Positions 37,610 through 46,726 of a stretch of DNA of 64,000 nucleotides are shown here, piece by piece. The stretch covers positions 558,001 to 622,000 of the forward strand of contig CP065007.1 of the NCBI GenBank assembly GCA_016699715.1, given 5' to 3'. The translations under genes and the position numbers were made by a program. The notes under the pieces are model-generated. The model was not told where the DNA came from and made no database searches. It worked only from the letters and a program-made list of their open reading frames with translations. The stretch's first letter is position 1. Each line of letters starts with the position of its first letter. Source of the stretch: Candidatus Competibacteraceae bacterium (GTDB taxonomy: Bacteria > Pseudomonadota > Gammaproteobacteria > Competibacterales > Competibacteraceae).

Positions 37610-38644
37610 ATGCCCAAGCTATCAAAACCCCGCGTTTTATTCCCCGTGCTCTGTCTGTTGTCCGGCCTGCTGGCGTCGCCGCTGCTGGCGGCCGGGGAGG
37701 TCAACATCTATTCGGCGCGCAAGGAAGACCTGATCAAGCCGTTGCTGGAGGATTTCAGCAAACAGACCGGCATCACCGTCAACCTGGTGACCGGCAAGGA
37801 AGAGGCGCTGTTGCAGCGCCTGCAAAGCGAAGGCGTCAATACCCCGGCGGATGTGTTGCTGACCTCGGATGCCGGCCGTTTGGCCGCCGCCCGTCAGGCG
37901 GGCGTGCTGCAAGCGGTGCAATCCGAAGCGCTGGTGAAACACCTCCCGGCCGCCTACCGCGATCCCGAGGGCTACTGGTACGGATTGTCGGTTCGCGCCC
38001 GACCGATCATTTACGCCAAGGACCGGGTCAAGCCGGCGGAACTCTCCACTTATGAGGATCTGGCCGCGCCGCAATGGCGGGACAAGGTGTGCGTGCGCTC
38101 TTCCGACAGCATTTACAATCAATCGCTGGTGGCGGGGATGATCGCCCATCACGGCGACGCCAAAACCCAAGCCTGGGCCAAGGGGCTGGTCGCCAACTTC
38201 GCCCGCCCACCCAAGGGTGGCGACCGTGATCAGATCAAGGCCGTGGCCGCTGGCGAGTGCGATGTGACCCTGGCCAATACCTATTACCTGGGCGGCATGG
38301 TGAACTCGCAAGACCCGACGGAACAGGCGGCGGCGGCCAAGGTGGCGGTGTTCTGGCCCGATGCCAAGACCACCGGCGTGCATGTCAACATCAGCGGCGC
38401 CGGTGTGACCGCTCATGCCAAAAACCGCGATAACGCGGTCAAATTGCTGGAGTTTCTGGCCAGTGACCCGGCACAGCGCTGGTATGCCGACGTGAACAAC
38501 GAATATCCGGTCAATCCGGCCATTCCGCCCAGCGCCACCCTCCAATCCTGGGGCGAGTTCAAGGCCGATACCCTCAACGTGGCCAAGCTGGGCGAACTGA
38601 ACGCCGCCGCCGTTCGCCTGATGGACCGGGCTGGGTGGAAGTAG
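37610..38644 (+). CDS. fbpA: Iron(III) ABC transporter, periplasmic binding protein
   Basis: 344 residues from ATG 37610 (MPKLSKPRVLFPVLC) behind CGGAGAGG. A signal peptide ends at about LLAAG. The mature protein begins EVNIYSARKEDLIKPLLEDF, the start of the FbpA/IdiA/FutA family. The paired tyrosines that bind Fe3+ are in TLANTYYLGGMV. It captures ferric iron in the periplasm for FbpBC. The upstream promoter has a Fur box, and fbpB starts 10 bp inside the end of fbpA. An in-frame ATG at 37571 would add 13 residues and would not change the signal peptide type. Confidence 0.93.
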   Translation: MPKLSKPRVLFPVLCLLSGLLASPLLAAGEVNIYSARKEDLIKPLLEDFSKQTGITVNLVTGKEEALLQRLQSEGVNTPADVLLTSDAGRLAAARQAGVLQAVQSEALVKHLPAAYRDPEGYWYGLSVRARPIIYAKDRVKPAELSTYEDLAAPQWRDKVCVRSSDSIYNQSLVAGMIAHHGDAKTQAWAKGLVANFARPPKGGDRDQIKAVAAGECDVTLANTYYLGGMVNSQDPTEQAAAAKVAVFWPDAKTTGVHVNISGAGVTAHAKNRDNAVKLLEFLASDPAQRWYADVNNEYPVNPAIPPSATLQSWGEFKADTLNVAKLGELNAAAVRLMDRAGWK

Positions 38645-40341
38645 AGCCGTCCCGGACCTCTCCCCACCCCGACGCTCCCCCGCGAGAGGGGAAGGGGCTC
38701 GGGGCGCTGGCCGCGCGGGCCGACCGCTGGACGCTGCTGGTGGTCGGAACCGCTTTATTGCTGGCGCTGCCGGTGCTGACCGTGTTCGTCACCGCGTTGC
38801 AACCGGCGGGCGCGGTGTGGCGGCATCTGGTCGATACCGTGCTGGCGGACTATGTCACGGATTCCGTGTTGCTGATGCTCGGGGTCGGCGCCGGCACCTT
38901 GCTGGTCGGGGTGCCAGCCGCGTGGTTGGCCGGCGTGTGCGAATTCCCGGGCCGGCGGCTATTCGAGTGGGCGCTGCTGCTGCCGATGGCGATTCCCGCC
39001 TATATCATCGCTTACACCTATACCGGCCTGCTGGATTTTGCCGGCCCGCTGCAAACCGTTCTGCGCGAGACCTTCGGCTGGACCCGGCACGATTACTGGT
39101 TTCCGCAAATCCGCTCGCTGCCGGGGGCGGTCGCGATGCTGACGCTGGTGCTGTACCCCTATGTTTATCTGCTGGCGCGGGCGGCATTTCTCGAACAGTC
39201 GGCGGCGGTGCTGGAGGTTAGCCGCAGCCTGGGCGCCGGTCCGTGGCGGCGTTTCTTCCGCGTCGCGTTGCCCCTGGCGCGGCCCTCGCTGATTGCCGGG
39301 GTGTCGCTGGTGCAGATGGAGGCGCTGGCCGATTACGGCACGGTGCAGTACTTCGGAGTCAGCACCTTCACCACCGGCATTTTCCGGGTCTGGTTCGGGA
39401 TGAACGATGCCACCGCCGCCGCGCAACTGGCCACGCTGCTGCTGCTGTTTGTCTTTGCCCTGCTGGTGATGGAGCGGCTGTCGCGGCGGCAGGCGCGGTT
39501 TCATCCGACCAGTGCCCGCCAGCACCGGTCGCCGCGTCTGCCGTTGCGGGGCAAACTCGGCGGGCTGGCGGTGCTGGCCTGCCTGATTCCGCTGCTGTTG
39601 GGTTTTGTGATCCCCGCCAGCGTCTTGGCGGTTTGGGCGGCGCGAACCGCGCCCCAGATGTTGGATGCACGCTTCCTGCAACTGGCGGCGCACAGCCTGC
39701 TGCTGGCGGCGGGAGCAGCCGGGCTGGCCTTGTTACTGGCGCTGCTGCTGGGTTACGGACAACGCTTGCGGCCGCGACCGCTGGTGCGGTTGGCGGTGCG
39801 CGGCGCGGGCCTGGGTTACGCGGTGCCGGGCACGGTGATCGCCATCGGGGTGATGCTGCCGTTCGCCGCCATCGACCGGAGCGTGGACGGCTGGGCGCGG
39901 GAATGGTTCGGCGTGTCCACCGGGCTGCTGCTGAGCGGGACGTTGGCCGCGCTGCTGTTTGCCTACTGCGCGCGCTTTCTGCCGGTGGCGCTGCACAGCG
40001 TGGAGGCGGGTTTGACCCGCATCCGGCCGAGCATGGACGATGCCGCCCGCGCCCTGGGGGCGACGCCGCGCGCGGTGCTGTGGCGGGTGCATGTGCCGAT
40101 TCTGCGCGGCAGTTTGCTGACCGCGCTGTTGCTGGTGTTCGTGGACGTGCTGAAGGAACTGCCGGCGACGCTGATTTTGCGGCCATTCAATTTCAATACG
40201 CTGGCGGTGCGGGCCTACGAACTGGCTTCGGACGAGCGGCTGGCGGATTCGGCCGGTTTCGCCCTGGCCATCGTGCTGGCCGGTGTCGGGCCGGTCATCC
40301 TGCTTAGCCGCGCCATCGGCCGCGCGAGGCCCGGACAATGA
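38635..40341 (+). CDS. fbpB: Iron(III) ABC transporter, permease
   Basis: 568 residues in two homologous halves, each with about six helices and an EAA-type loop (RSLGAGPWRRFFRVALPLAR in the first, RALGATPRAVLWRVHVPILR in the second), as in FbpB/AfuB permeases. It forms the channel for ferric iron in the inner membrane. The start is GTG 38635, which overlaps fbpA by 10 bp. An alternative internal start near residue 29 would still keep all membrane helices. The next gene, fbpC, starts in the stop codon region (ATGA). Confidence 0.92.
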   Translation: MEVEPSRTSPHPDAPPREGKGLGALAARADRWTLLVVGTALLLALPVLTVFVTALQPAGAVWRHLVDTVLADYVTDSVLLMLGVGAGTLLVGVPAAWLAGVCEFPGRRLFEWALLLPMAIPAYIIAYTYTGLLDFAGPLQTVLRETFGWTRHDYWFPQIRSLPGAVAMLTLVLYPYVYLLARAAFLEQSAAVLEVSRSLGAGPWRRFFRVALPLARPSLIAGVSLVQMEALADYGTVQYFGVSTFTTGIFRVWFGMNDATAAAQLATLLLLFVFALLVMERLSRRQARFHPTSARQHRSPRLPLRGKLGGLAVLACLIPLLLGFVIPASVLAVWAARTAPQMLDARFLQLAAHSLLLAAGAAGLALLLALLLGYGQRLRPRPLVRLAVRGAGLGYAVPGTVIAIGVMLPFAAIDRSVDGWAREWFGVSTGLLLSGTLAALLFAYCARFLPVALHSVEAGLTRIRPSMDDAARALGATPRAVLWRVHVPILRGSLLTALLLVFVDVLKELPATLILRPFNFNTLAVRAYELASDERLADSAGFALAIVLAGVGPVILLSRAIGRARPGQ

Positions 40342-41408
40342 CAATGACGCCTTTTCTCGAACTGATCGCTCTCGATGTTGCCTATCCACCGCGCAAAGTG
40401 ATCCGGGATCTGAGCTTGCGGATGCACTGCGCCGGTATCGGTTGCCTGCTGGGTCCCAGCGGTTGCGGCAAAACCACTTTGCTGCGGGCCATCGCCGGTT
40501 TCGAGCCATTACGGCGCGGTTCCATCCGACTGGAGGGGGTCGAACTCAGTCGGCCCGACTGGACGCTGCCGCCGGAGCGGCGACGGATCGGCCTGATGTT
40601 TCAGGATCTGGCGCTGTTTCCGCATCTGAGCGTCACGGACAACATCGCCTTTGGTCTGTGCGACTGGAAGGCGGCCGAACGGCGGGCGCGGGTGACCGAG
40701 TTGTTGCGGTTGATCGGGCTGGAGGAGTATGCCGGGCGTTACCCGCACCAGCTTTCCGGCGGCCAGCAGCAGCGGGTGGCGCTGGCCCGGGCGCTGGCGC
40801 CCCGACCGCGACTACTGTTACTGGACGAGCCATTCTCCAATCTGGACGTGACCTTGCGCGAGGGGCTGGCGCGCGAGGTGCGGACCATCCTGCTGCGGGA
40901 GGGTACCAGCGGTCTGCTGGTCAGCCACGATCAGTTCGAGGCATTCGCCTTCGCCGACGAGATCGGCGTGCTGCATCAGGGCCAGCTGTTGCAGTGGGAT
41001 AGCGCCTACAACCTTTACCACCGACCGGCCGACCGTTTCGTCGCCGATTTCATCGGGCAGGGTGTGTTCTTACCCGGCCGGCTGGGCGGTGAGGGGCGGG
41101 TGAGTACGGAACTGGGCGAGATTGGGGGGATGTCGTCGGATGGCCACTGCGTGGCGGGCGAGCAGGTGGAGGTGCTGGTTCGGCCGGACGATGTGGTGCA
41201 TGACGACGACAGCCCACTGTTGGCGGAGGTGGTGGACCGGGCGTTTCGAGGAGCGGAGTTTCTATACACCCTAAGGCTGTCCAGTGGCGCGCGGCTGCTG
41301 TGTCTGGCGCCCAGCCATCACAATCACGCGCTGGGGCAGCGCATCGGCATCCGGCTGGACATCGATCATCTGGTGATGTTTCGGCGGGGGAATGGCGCGA
41401 GTGGATGA
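40338..41408 (+). CDS. fbpC: Iron(III) ABC transporter, ATPase
   Basis: 356 residues. The nucleotide-binding domain has Walker A GPSGCGKTT, the signature LSGGQQQRVALARAL, Walker B LLLLDEPFSNLD and the switch VSHDQFEAFAFAD. The C-terminal TOBE-type region (about 250-350, EQVEVLVRPDDVVHDDDS) belongs to the FbpC/CysA subfamily. It powers ferric iron import with FbpAB. The ATG at 40338 overlaps the fbpB stop by 4 bp; a second ATG at 40344 is possible. The signature Q-Q-Q-R is complete, so it should be active. Confidence 0.94.
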   Translation: MTMTPFLELIALDVAYPPRKVIRDLSLRMHCAGIGCLLGPSGCGKTTLLRAIAGFEPLRRGSIRLEGVELSRPDWTLPPERRRIGLMFQDLALFPHLSVTDNIAFGLCDWKAAERRARVTELLRLIGLEEYAGRYPHQLSGGQQQRVALARALAPRPRLLLLDEPFSNLDVTLREGLAREVRTILLREGTSGLLVSHDQFEAFAFADEIGVLHQGQLLQWDSAYNLYHRPADRFVADFIGQGVFLPGRLGGEGRVSTELGEIGGMSSDGHCVAGEQVEVLVRPDDVVHDDDSPLLAEVVDRAFRGAEFLYTLRLSSGARLLCLAPSHHNHALGQRIGIRLDIDHLVMFRRGNGASG

Positions 41409-41504
41409 TACGGGTGTCCGCTGGGTCCGAGTGCTGGCAAAATAAGCTCTTGATTGCCAGCATCCATGAAAACCCAGTGATGGATCAACCCGGAAGATAG
41501 AGTC

Positions 41505-43301
41505 ATGTCGGAATTGCAAGAACCCGCCGCTCGGCCCGAGGTGCAAACGCCGTCCGAGCAAAGCGGCGCCGAAATCGCCATCGACGTGCTGAACGAACTC
41601 GGCGTCGATTACCTGTTCGGCCATACCGGCGGGGCCATCATCCCGCTGCACGCCGAACTCAACCTCAGAATGCGGCAGGGGCGGCAAGCGCCCCGTTTCG
41701 TCCTGTTCCGGCAGGAGGGCGGGGCGGGCCACGCCGCCGAGGGCTACGCCCGGGCCAGCGGCCGGACCGGGGTTGCGTTGGTCACCTCCGGGCCGGGGGC
41801 CACCAATCTGGTCACTCCCATCGCCGACGCTTACAAGGACTCGGTGCCCTGCGTGTTCATCACCGGGCAGGTGCCCAGCGCCATGCTGGGCAAGGACGCC
41901 TTCCAGGAAGTGGACATGGTGGGCATTACCCGCTCCATCACCAAGCACAACTACCTGGTCAAGGACACCGCCGAACTGGCTGGCGTGCTGCGCCAGGCCT
42001 TTTTCGTCGCCGGTAGTGGCCGGCCGGGGCCGGTGGTGGTCGATATCTGCAAGAGCGCCCTGGTCGGTTGCGCAACCTCCCAACAACAAGCCAGGACCTT
42101 GCGCGGCTATCGCCCGCGAGCCTCGATGAAGCGGGGTGCCGCCGATCGCCTGCTGGCGGCGTTGCGGCAAGCCAGGCGGCCGGTGGTTCTGGCCGGCGGC
42201 GGCGTCGTCAGCGCCGGGGTCGGTCAGGAACTGCGGCGGTTCGTGGAAAAATACCGTCTGCCGGTCGCGCTGACCTTTATGGGTTTGGGCGCGGTCCCAC
42301 ACGATCACCCACTGTGCTTGGGCATGCCCGGCATGCACGGGACCGTCGCCGCGAATGGGGCTTTGCGAGAGGCGGATTTCATCCTGTCCATCGGCGCCCG
42401 TTTCGATGATCGGGTCGCGGTGCGGGAGTTCGGCCGGGGCATCGACCTCGCCCATGTGGACATCGACGCGACCGAGATCAACAAGGCCATTTCGGTGGCT
42501 TACGCGCTGCGGGCCAACGCCCGCGATTTTCTCGCCTACGCCAACGATCTCGATCTGGACGGTGCCGACGTTGCCGAGTGGCTGGACACGGTGCGGGACT
42601 GGAAACAGCGGTTTGCGCCCCGTTATCGGGCGGGTGGTGATTTCATCAAGCCGCAACAGTTCATCGAGGAACTTTCCAGCCTGACCCACCGGACCGGCAT
42701 CGTGGTCACCGGCGTGGGTCAGCATCAGATGTGGGCGGCTCTGTTCTACAACTACCAGGAACCGCGTCAATGGATCAGTTCGGGCGGGCTCGGCACCATG
42801 GGCTTCGGCCTGCCGGCCGCCATCGGCGCCTGTTACGCCCGGCCCGACAAGACGATCCTCTGCATCGACGGTGACGGCAGTTTCCAGATGAATCTCCAGG
42901 AACTGGCCACCATTGCCGCCCATCGAATTCCGGTCAAGGCATTCATCCTCAACAACGGCTTTCTGGGCATGGTCCGGCAGTGGGAGGACATGTTCAATGA
43001 GGGGCATCATTACGAGACCTGCCTGGTCCGGACCAGCGACTGCGATCCGGCCTGTATCGAGAGCAAGGAATGCCGAATGCCCAATCCCAATTTTCTCAAT
43101 CTGGGGCGAGTGTTTCCCGGTATCGAAACCCTGCGGATCACTCGCCCGGAGCAGATCCGGGCGGGCATCGAGCGGGCGCTGGCGCATGAGGGTCCCTGCG
43201 TGGTCGATGTCTGGGTCGAACGGACCGAGGATGTCAAACCGATGATCCCACCCGGCGGGACCCTGGCCGATATCATCCACGATCTCGACGGCGGCGGGTG
43301 A
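41505..43301 (+). CDS. ilvB: Acetolactate synthase, large (catalytic) subunit
   Basis: 598 residues with ThDP, FAD and Mg2+ sites. It condenses two pyruvate molecules (or pyruvate and 2-ketobutyrate) in branched-chain amino acid synthesis. The catalytic Glu is in FRQEGGAGHAAEGYAR, the ThDP/Mg motif is CIDGDGSFQMNLQELATI, and family landmarks are TSGPGATNLVT and GARFDDRV. Residues 506-523 contain C506, C513, C517 and C523 (TSDCDPACIESKECRM), where ordinary large subunits have a short loop. No ilvN follows, so the regulatory subunit is elsewhere or absent. The preceding GGAAGATAGAGTC ends 1 bp before ATG 41505. Confidence 0.92.
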   Translation: MSELQEPAARPEVQTPSEQSGAEIAIDVLNELGVDYLFGHTGGAIIPLHAELNLRMRQGRQAPRFVLFRQEGGAGHAAEGYARASGRTGVALVTSGPGATNLVTPIADAYKDSVPCVFITGQVPSAMLGKDAFQEVDMVGITRSITKHNYLVKDTAELAGVLRQAFFVAGSGRPGPVVVDICKSALVGCATSQQQARTLRGYRPRASMKRGAADRLLAALRQARRPVVLAGGGVVSAGVGQELRRFVEKYRLPVALTFMGLGAVPHDHPLCLGMPGMHGTVAANGALREADFILSIGARFDDRVAVREFGRGIDLAHVDIDATEINKAISVAYALRANARDFLAYANDLDLDGADVAEWLDTVRDWKQRFAPRYRAGGDFIKPQQFIEELSSLTHRTGIVVTGVGQHQMWAALFYNYQEPRQWISSGGLGTMGFGLPAAIGACYARPDKTILCIDGDGSFQMNLQELATIAAHRIPVKAFILNNGFLGMVRQWEDMFNEGHHYETCLVRTSDCDPACIESKECRMPNPNFLNLGRVFPGIETLRITRPEQIRAGIERALAHEGPCVVDVWVERTEDVKPMIPPGGTLADIIHDLDGGG

Positions 43302-43406
43302 ATTCGATGAGTCAGGGCGTTGGAACGGATACCGATCCCCTGATCGCCGCTATGCGAGGGTTCAGGGGCCGGGTCGTGAGGGCATGGAAAGGGAAGGGAA
43401 GGGAGC

Positions 43407-44060
43407 TTAAGCGCCGGCGGCGATCTGCTGTTGTATGGTTTCCACTATCCCCTCGCTGGTGGGGGAATCGACGATGAGCAACAATCCTTTTTGGCGGTAG
43501 AACTCGATCAGCGGGGCAGTCTTTTCCAAATAGGTGTCGAGGCGCTTGCCGATGGCTTCGTCGGTCTCGTCTTCGCGCTGCACCACCGGACTGCCGCACT
43601 TGTCGCAGACCCCCGCCACCTTGGGCGGGTTGCTCCTGATGTTGTAAATGGCTTGGCAACTGGTATTGGAGCAGGTGCGGCGAGTGGTCAGGCGCTGGAG
43701 GATCTCCTCGCGCGGCACTTCGATATTGGCCACGACATCCAGCTTGATCCCTAATTTGTTCAGCAGCACCTTCAGCGCCTCGGCCTGCGGGATGGTGCGC
43801 GGGAAACCGTCCAGCAGAAAGCCTTTGGCGCAATCGGGTTCCTGTAAGCGCTTTTCCATGATGCCCATGATCAGATCGTCCGGCACCAGGTCACCGGCTT
43901 TCATGTAAGCGTCTGCTTGCTTACCCAACTCCGTGCCAGCCTGTACCGCGCTACGCAGGATATCGCCGGTGGAGATCTGCACCGAGCCATCGATCTGCGT
44001 CAGCAGCTTGGCCACGGTGCCCTTGCCGGCGCCCGGGGCGCCCAACAGAATCAGTCGCAT
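43407..44060 (-). CDS. adk: Adenylate kinase
   Basis: 217 residues from ATG 44060 (MRLILLGAPGAGKGTVAKLL), with GAGGAAC upstream. It interconverts ATP + AMP and 2 ADP. The P-loop is GAPGAGKGT, the NMP-binding part is STGDILRSAVQ, and the LID contains four cysteines (CSNTSC and CDKCG), so this is a zinc-type LID, unlike the H-S-D-T form of E. coli. R-E-D-E-T-D in the LID closes on ATP. An upstream in-frame ATG at 44129 would add 23 residues ahead of the P-loop and is rejected. The gene is convergent with ilvB (105 bp). Confidence 0.95.
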   Translation of the reverse strand: MRLILLGAPGAGKGTVAKLLTQIDGSVQISTGDILRSAVQAGTELGKQADAYMKAGDLVPDDLIMGIMEKRLQEPDCAKGFLLDGFPRTIPQAEALKVLLNKLGIKLDVVANIEVPREEILQRLTTRRTCSNTSCQAIYNIRSNPPKVAGVCDKCGSPVVQREDETDEAIGKRLDTYLEKTAPLIEFYRQKGLLLIVDSPTSEGIVETIQQQIAAGA

Positions 44061-44206
44061 GAATTGTTCCTCGTTATCCGATGACGGGTTCAAATGATTT
44101 CCGGTCGCCGCAAGCGCGCCGTCCAGCACCGCTTGGAATTATAAACCATGGTTCCGGCTGGATTCGGATAATCGCCGCTCTGTTGGTTCGAGAGCGTCAG
44201 GATTGT

Positions 44207-46492
44207 TCAGAAGTGCCATGTGGGTTGCCGTAACCATTGCATCGCTTCGACGGCCGGCGCCGGCTTGCCGATGAGAAATCCCTGAATTCCGTCGCAGTGC
44301 CGCGCCTGCAAAAACGCCAGCTGTTCGGCGGTTTCCACCCCCTTGGCCACGACGCTCATCCCCAGCGCGTGCCCCAGATCGATGAGTATGCCGATGATCA
44401 CCCGATTGTCGGTATCCTGAGCCGGATTTTGCAGGAAAGAGCGGTCGATGCTCAGTTGGTGTACCGGCAGCTCGCATAGGCGGCGCGGCTTGAAGGAGCT
44501 GCCGCCGAAATCGTCGATACCGCAGCGCACGTCCTGTGCCCGCAGGTTTTGTAATAACCGCGGCAGAAATCCGGTATCGGCCAGCAGGGCCTCTCCGCTC
44601 ATCTCCAGTTCCAGGGCACTGGGTTCCAGCCCGGTTTCCGCCAGGATGGTGGCGATGGTGGCGGGTAGGGCACGCGTTGAGATCTGTCGCGCCGACAGAT
44701 TGACCGTGATCGGCACGACCGGTAGCCCAGCCTGTTGCCAGGCGCGATTTTGCCGGCATGCCTCGCGCAGCACCGATTCGTCCAATTGGCCGATCAGTCG
44801 GCGGTCTTCGGCCAGCGGGATGAATTCGGCCGGTGGCAGCACATCAGGAAAGCCGGGACGCCGCCAACGGACCAGCGCTTCCAGACCGATCAAGCGGCCG
44901 CTGGCCAGTTCGACCCGCGGTTGGTAGTACAGCAGTAGTTCGTTTCGTTCCAGCGCGCCGCGCAAAGCCGCTTCCGTTTCCAGCGCCGCCAGCACCGGAG
45001 CGTTCAGGTCCGATGTGTAGAATTGATAGCTGTTACGAGCGCTTTCCTTGGCGCGGTACATGGCAATGTCGGCGTTCTTGATCAGGGTTTCGGTGTCGCG
45101 GCCGTCGTCGGGGAAGATGCTGATGCCGATGCTGGTGCCTAGGCTGAATTCGTGTCCCATGATCGACAGTGGCCGCGCCAGCGCCTGCTGGATCAGTTTG
45201 GCGACCCGCACGGCGTCCCGGCCGTGCCGGGCATCGGGCAGCACGACGAGAAACTCGTCGCCGCCCATCCTGCCGATGGTGTCCTCCTGCCGTACCACCG
45301 CGCTCAACAGACGAGCGACCTGCCGCAGGCAGACATCGCCCGCCGCATGTCCCAGGGAATCGTTGATCCGCTTGAAACGGTCGAGGTCGACAAAGAGCAC
45401 GATGACCTTGTGGCCGGCCCGATTCGCCACCGCCAGCGCCTGGTCGATGCGGTCCAGCAGCAGCCTGCGGTTGGGCAGACCAGTCAGGGTATCGTAGTAC
45501 GCCAGTTGGCGGATTTGCGCCTCGGCCTGCTTTTGCGCGGTGATGTCGGCATAAGCACCCAACACGCCGATAATGTGCCCGTCGGCGTCGATCAGCGGGG
45601 CTTTGCTGGTGTGAAACCAGGCCTCCGAGTCATCGGCATGGTAGCCCGGCTCCTCGAAATCGAGTTTGGCCTGGCCCGACGCCATCACCGCGCGGTCGTC
45701 GTCGCGGTAGCGGGCGGCGGTGGCGGGCTCGAACGGCAGGTCCAGGTCGGTTTTGCCCAGCAGGTCGTCAAGATGAGCAAGGCGGGCGTCTTGCAGAAAA
45801 AGCCGGTTGGCGCCCAGATAACGCGATTCGCGATCCTTCCAGAAGATGCGGACCGGCACGCTATCGAGAATGGTGTGCAACATTTGCCGCGATTGCCGCA
45901 GCTCCGCTTCGGTTCGATGGAGTTCGAGCAGCAGCCGGGCGGTACTGGTCACCTGGTCGATCAGGCTCAGTTCGGCTTCGGTCGGTTCGCGCTTTTCGCG
46001 GTAGTAGACGGCGAAGGTGCCCAGCACCGACTGATCGTCGCTCAGGATCGGCGTGGACCAACAGGCGGCCAGTCCGAAGCAGCGGGCGATGTCCCGGATA
46101 CCCCGCCAGTACGGGTGGGTGTCGATATCGCTGACGACGATTTGCCGTTTCCGCCAGGCCGCCGCGCCGCATGAGCCGACCTCGGGTCCGATCTCCAGGC
46201 CGTCCGCCTGACGGATATATTCGGCGGGCAGCCGAACGCTGCCGCCATGGCGCAGCCAGCGTCCTTCTTCAAGCAGCAGAATCGAGCAGTAGGCGTCGGG
46301 CATCCAGCGTTCGATCAGCTTGCAAAGCTCGTCCAGCGCCTCGCGCAGGGAGTGGCCGGTGCCAACCAGGCTAAATACCTGGGCGATTTCTTCCAGGCGC
46401 ACTTTTAGATCGCGAGCCCCATGGGGGTGGGCGGTCGAGGACAAGAGTGGAAACGGTTGCAGTGGGTGCAGCACGATACCTTCTGGTCTCAT
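44207..46492 (-). CDS. GAF-PAS-GGDEF-EAL protein (c-di-GMP); EAL half degenerate
   Basis: 761 residues without membrane helices. A GAF domain (about 30-195) and a PAS domain (about 205-325, ILDSVPVRIFWKDRESRYLG) sense signals. The GGDEF domain (335-500) has the intact GRMGGDEFLV and an RxxD I-site (RQED) five residues ahead, so it should synthesise c-di-GMP and be feedback-inhibited. The EAL domain (510-755) keeps EALVRW and VNLS, but the T-E-S motif is S-G-E (ELEMSGEALL), the DDFGTGYSSL loop is shortened to DDFGGSSF, KID is SID, and EGVE is KGVE. Several metal-binding residues are lost, so phosphodiesterase activity is unlikely. The EAL half may only bind c-di-GMP or contribute to regulation. 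Confidence 0.9.
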   Translation of the reverse strand: MRPEGIVLHPLQPFPLLSSTAHPHGARDLKVRLEEIAQVFSLVGTGHSLREALDELCKLIERWMPDAYCSILLLEEGRWLRHGGSVRLPAEYIRQADGLEIGPEVGSCGAAAWRKRQIVVSDIDTHPYWRGIRDIARCFGLAACWSTPILSDDQSVLGTFAVYYREKREPTEAELSLIDQVTSTARLLLELHRTEAELRQSRQMLHTILDSVPVRIFWKDRESRYLGANRLFLQDARLAHLDDLLGKTDLDLPFEPATAARYRDDDRAVMASGQAKLDFEEPGYHADDSEAWFHTSKAPLIDADGHIIGVLGAYADITAQKQAEAQIRQLAYYDTLTGLPNRRLLLDRIDQALAVANRAGHKVIVLFVDLDRFKRINDSLGHAAGDVCLRQVARLLSAVVRQEDTIGRMGGDEFLVVLPDARHGRDAVRVAKLIQQALARPLSIMGHEFSLGTSIGISIFPDDGRDTETLIKNADIAMYRAKESARNSYQFYTSDLNAPVLAALETEAALRGALERNELLLYYQPRVELASGRLIGLEALVRWRRPGFPDVLPPAEFIPLAEDRRLIGQLDESVLREACRQNRAWQQAGLPVVPITVNLSARQISTRALPATIATILAETGLEPSALELEMSGEALLADTGFLPRLLQNLRAQDVRCGIDDFGGSSFKPRRLCELPVHQLSIDRSFLQNPAQDTDNRVIIGILIDLGHALGMSVVAKGVETAEQLAFLQARHCDGIQGFLIGKPAPAVEAMQWLRQPTWHF

Positions 46493-46524
46493 CTCGGGTG
46501 GAGGGAGCGGTTGCTTTAGGTGGC

Positions 46525-46545
46525 AAAAAGCCGACAGCGGCTATT
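46525..46545 (-). terminator. Hairpin with U-tract in the leader of the GGDEF-EAL gene
   Basis: On the minus strand AGCCG-CTGT-CGGCT is followed by TTTT. It lies 33 bp upstream of ATG 46492, that is, between promoter and gene, so it could be an attenuator. The stem is only 5-6 bp and the role is unproven. Confidence 0.4.
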
Positions 46546-46726
46546 TAACGCAAGCGCATGGTGCAATTTGCGACAGTATTCTTACAAACTTCCGTTGCGG
46601 GTTTCTACCCGATAATTTGATGGGGCATCGCTAATAATGATGCTAGTTCTTCATGGTGTGTTTCACTAAGGTTGCCCGCGTCTTTTTGGCGAGTCGATTT
46701 CATCCGAAAAATCGGAGCGAGTTTCG

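Noticed and set aside
41271..43280. 669-codon open frame opposite the acetolactate synthase gene
   Set aside because: Shadow of ilvB; no family similarity seen.
45152..46174. 340-codon open frame opposite the GGDEF-EAL gene
   Set aside because: Shadow frame; no domain.
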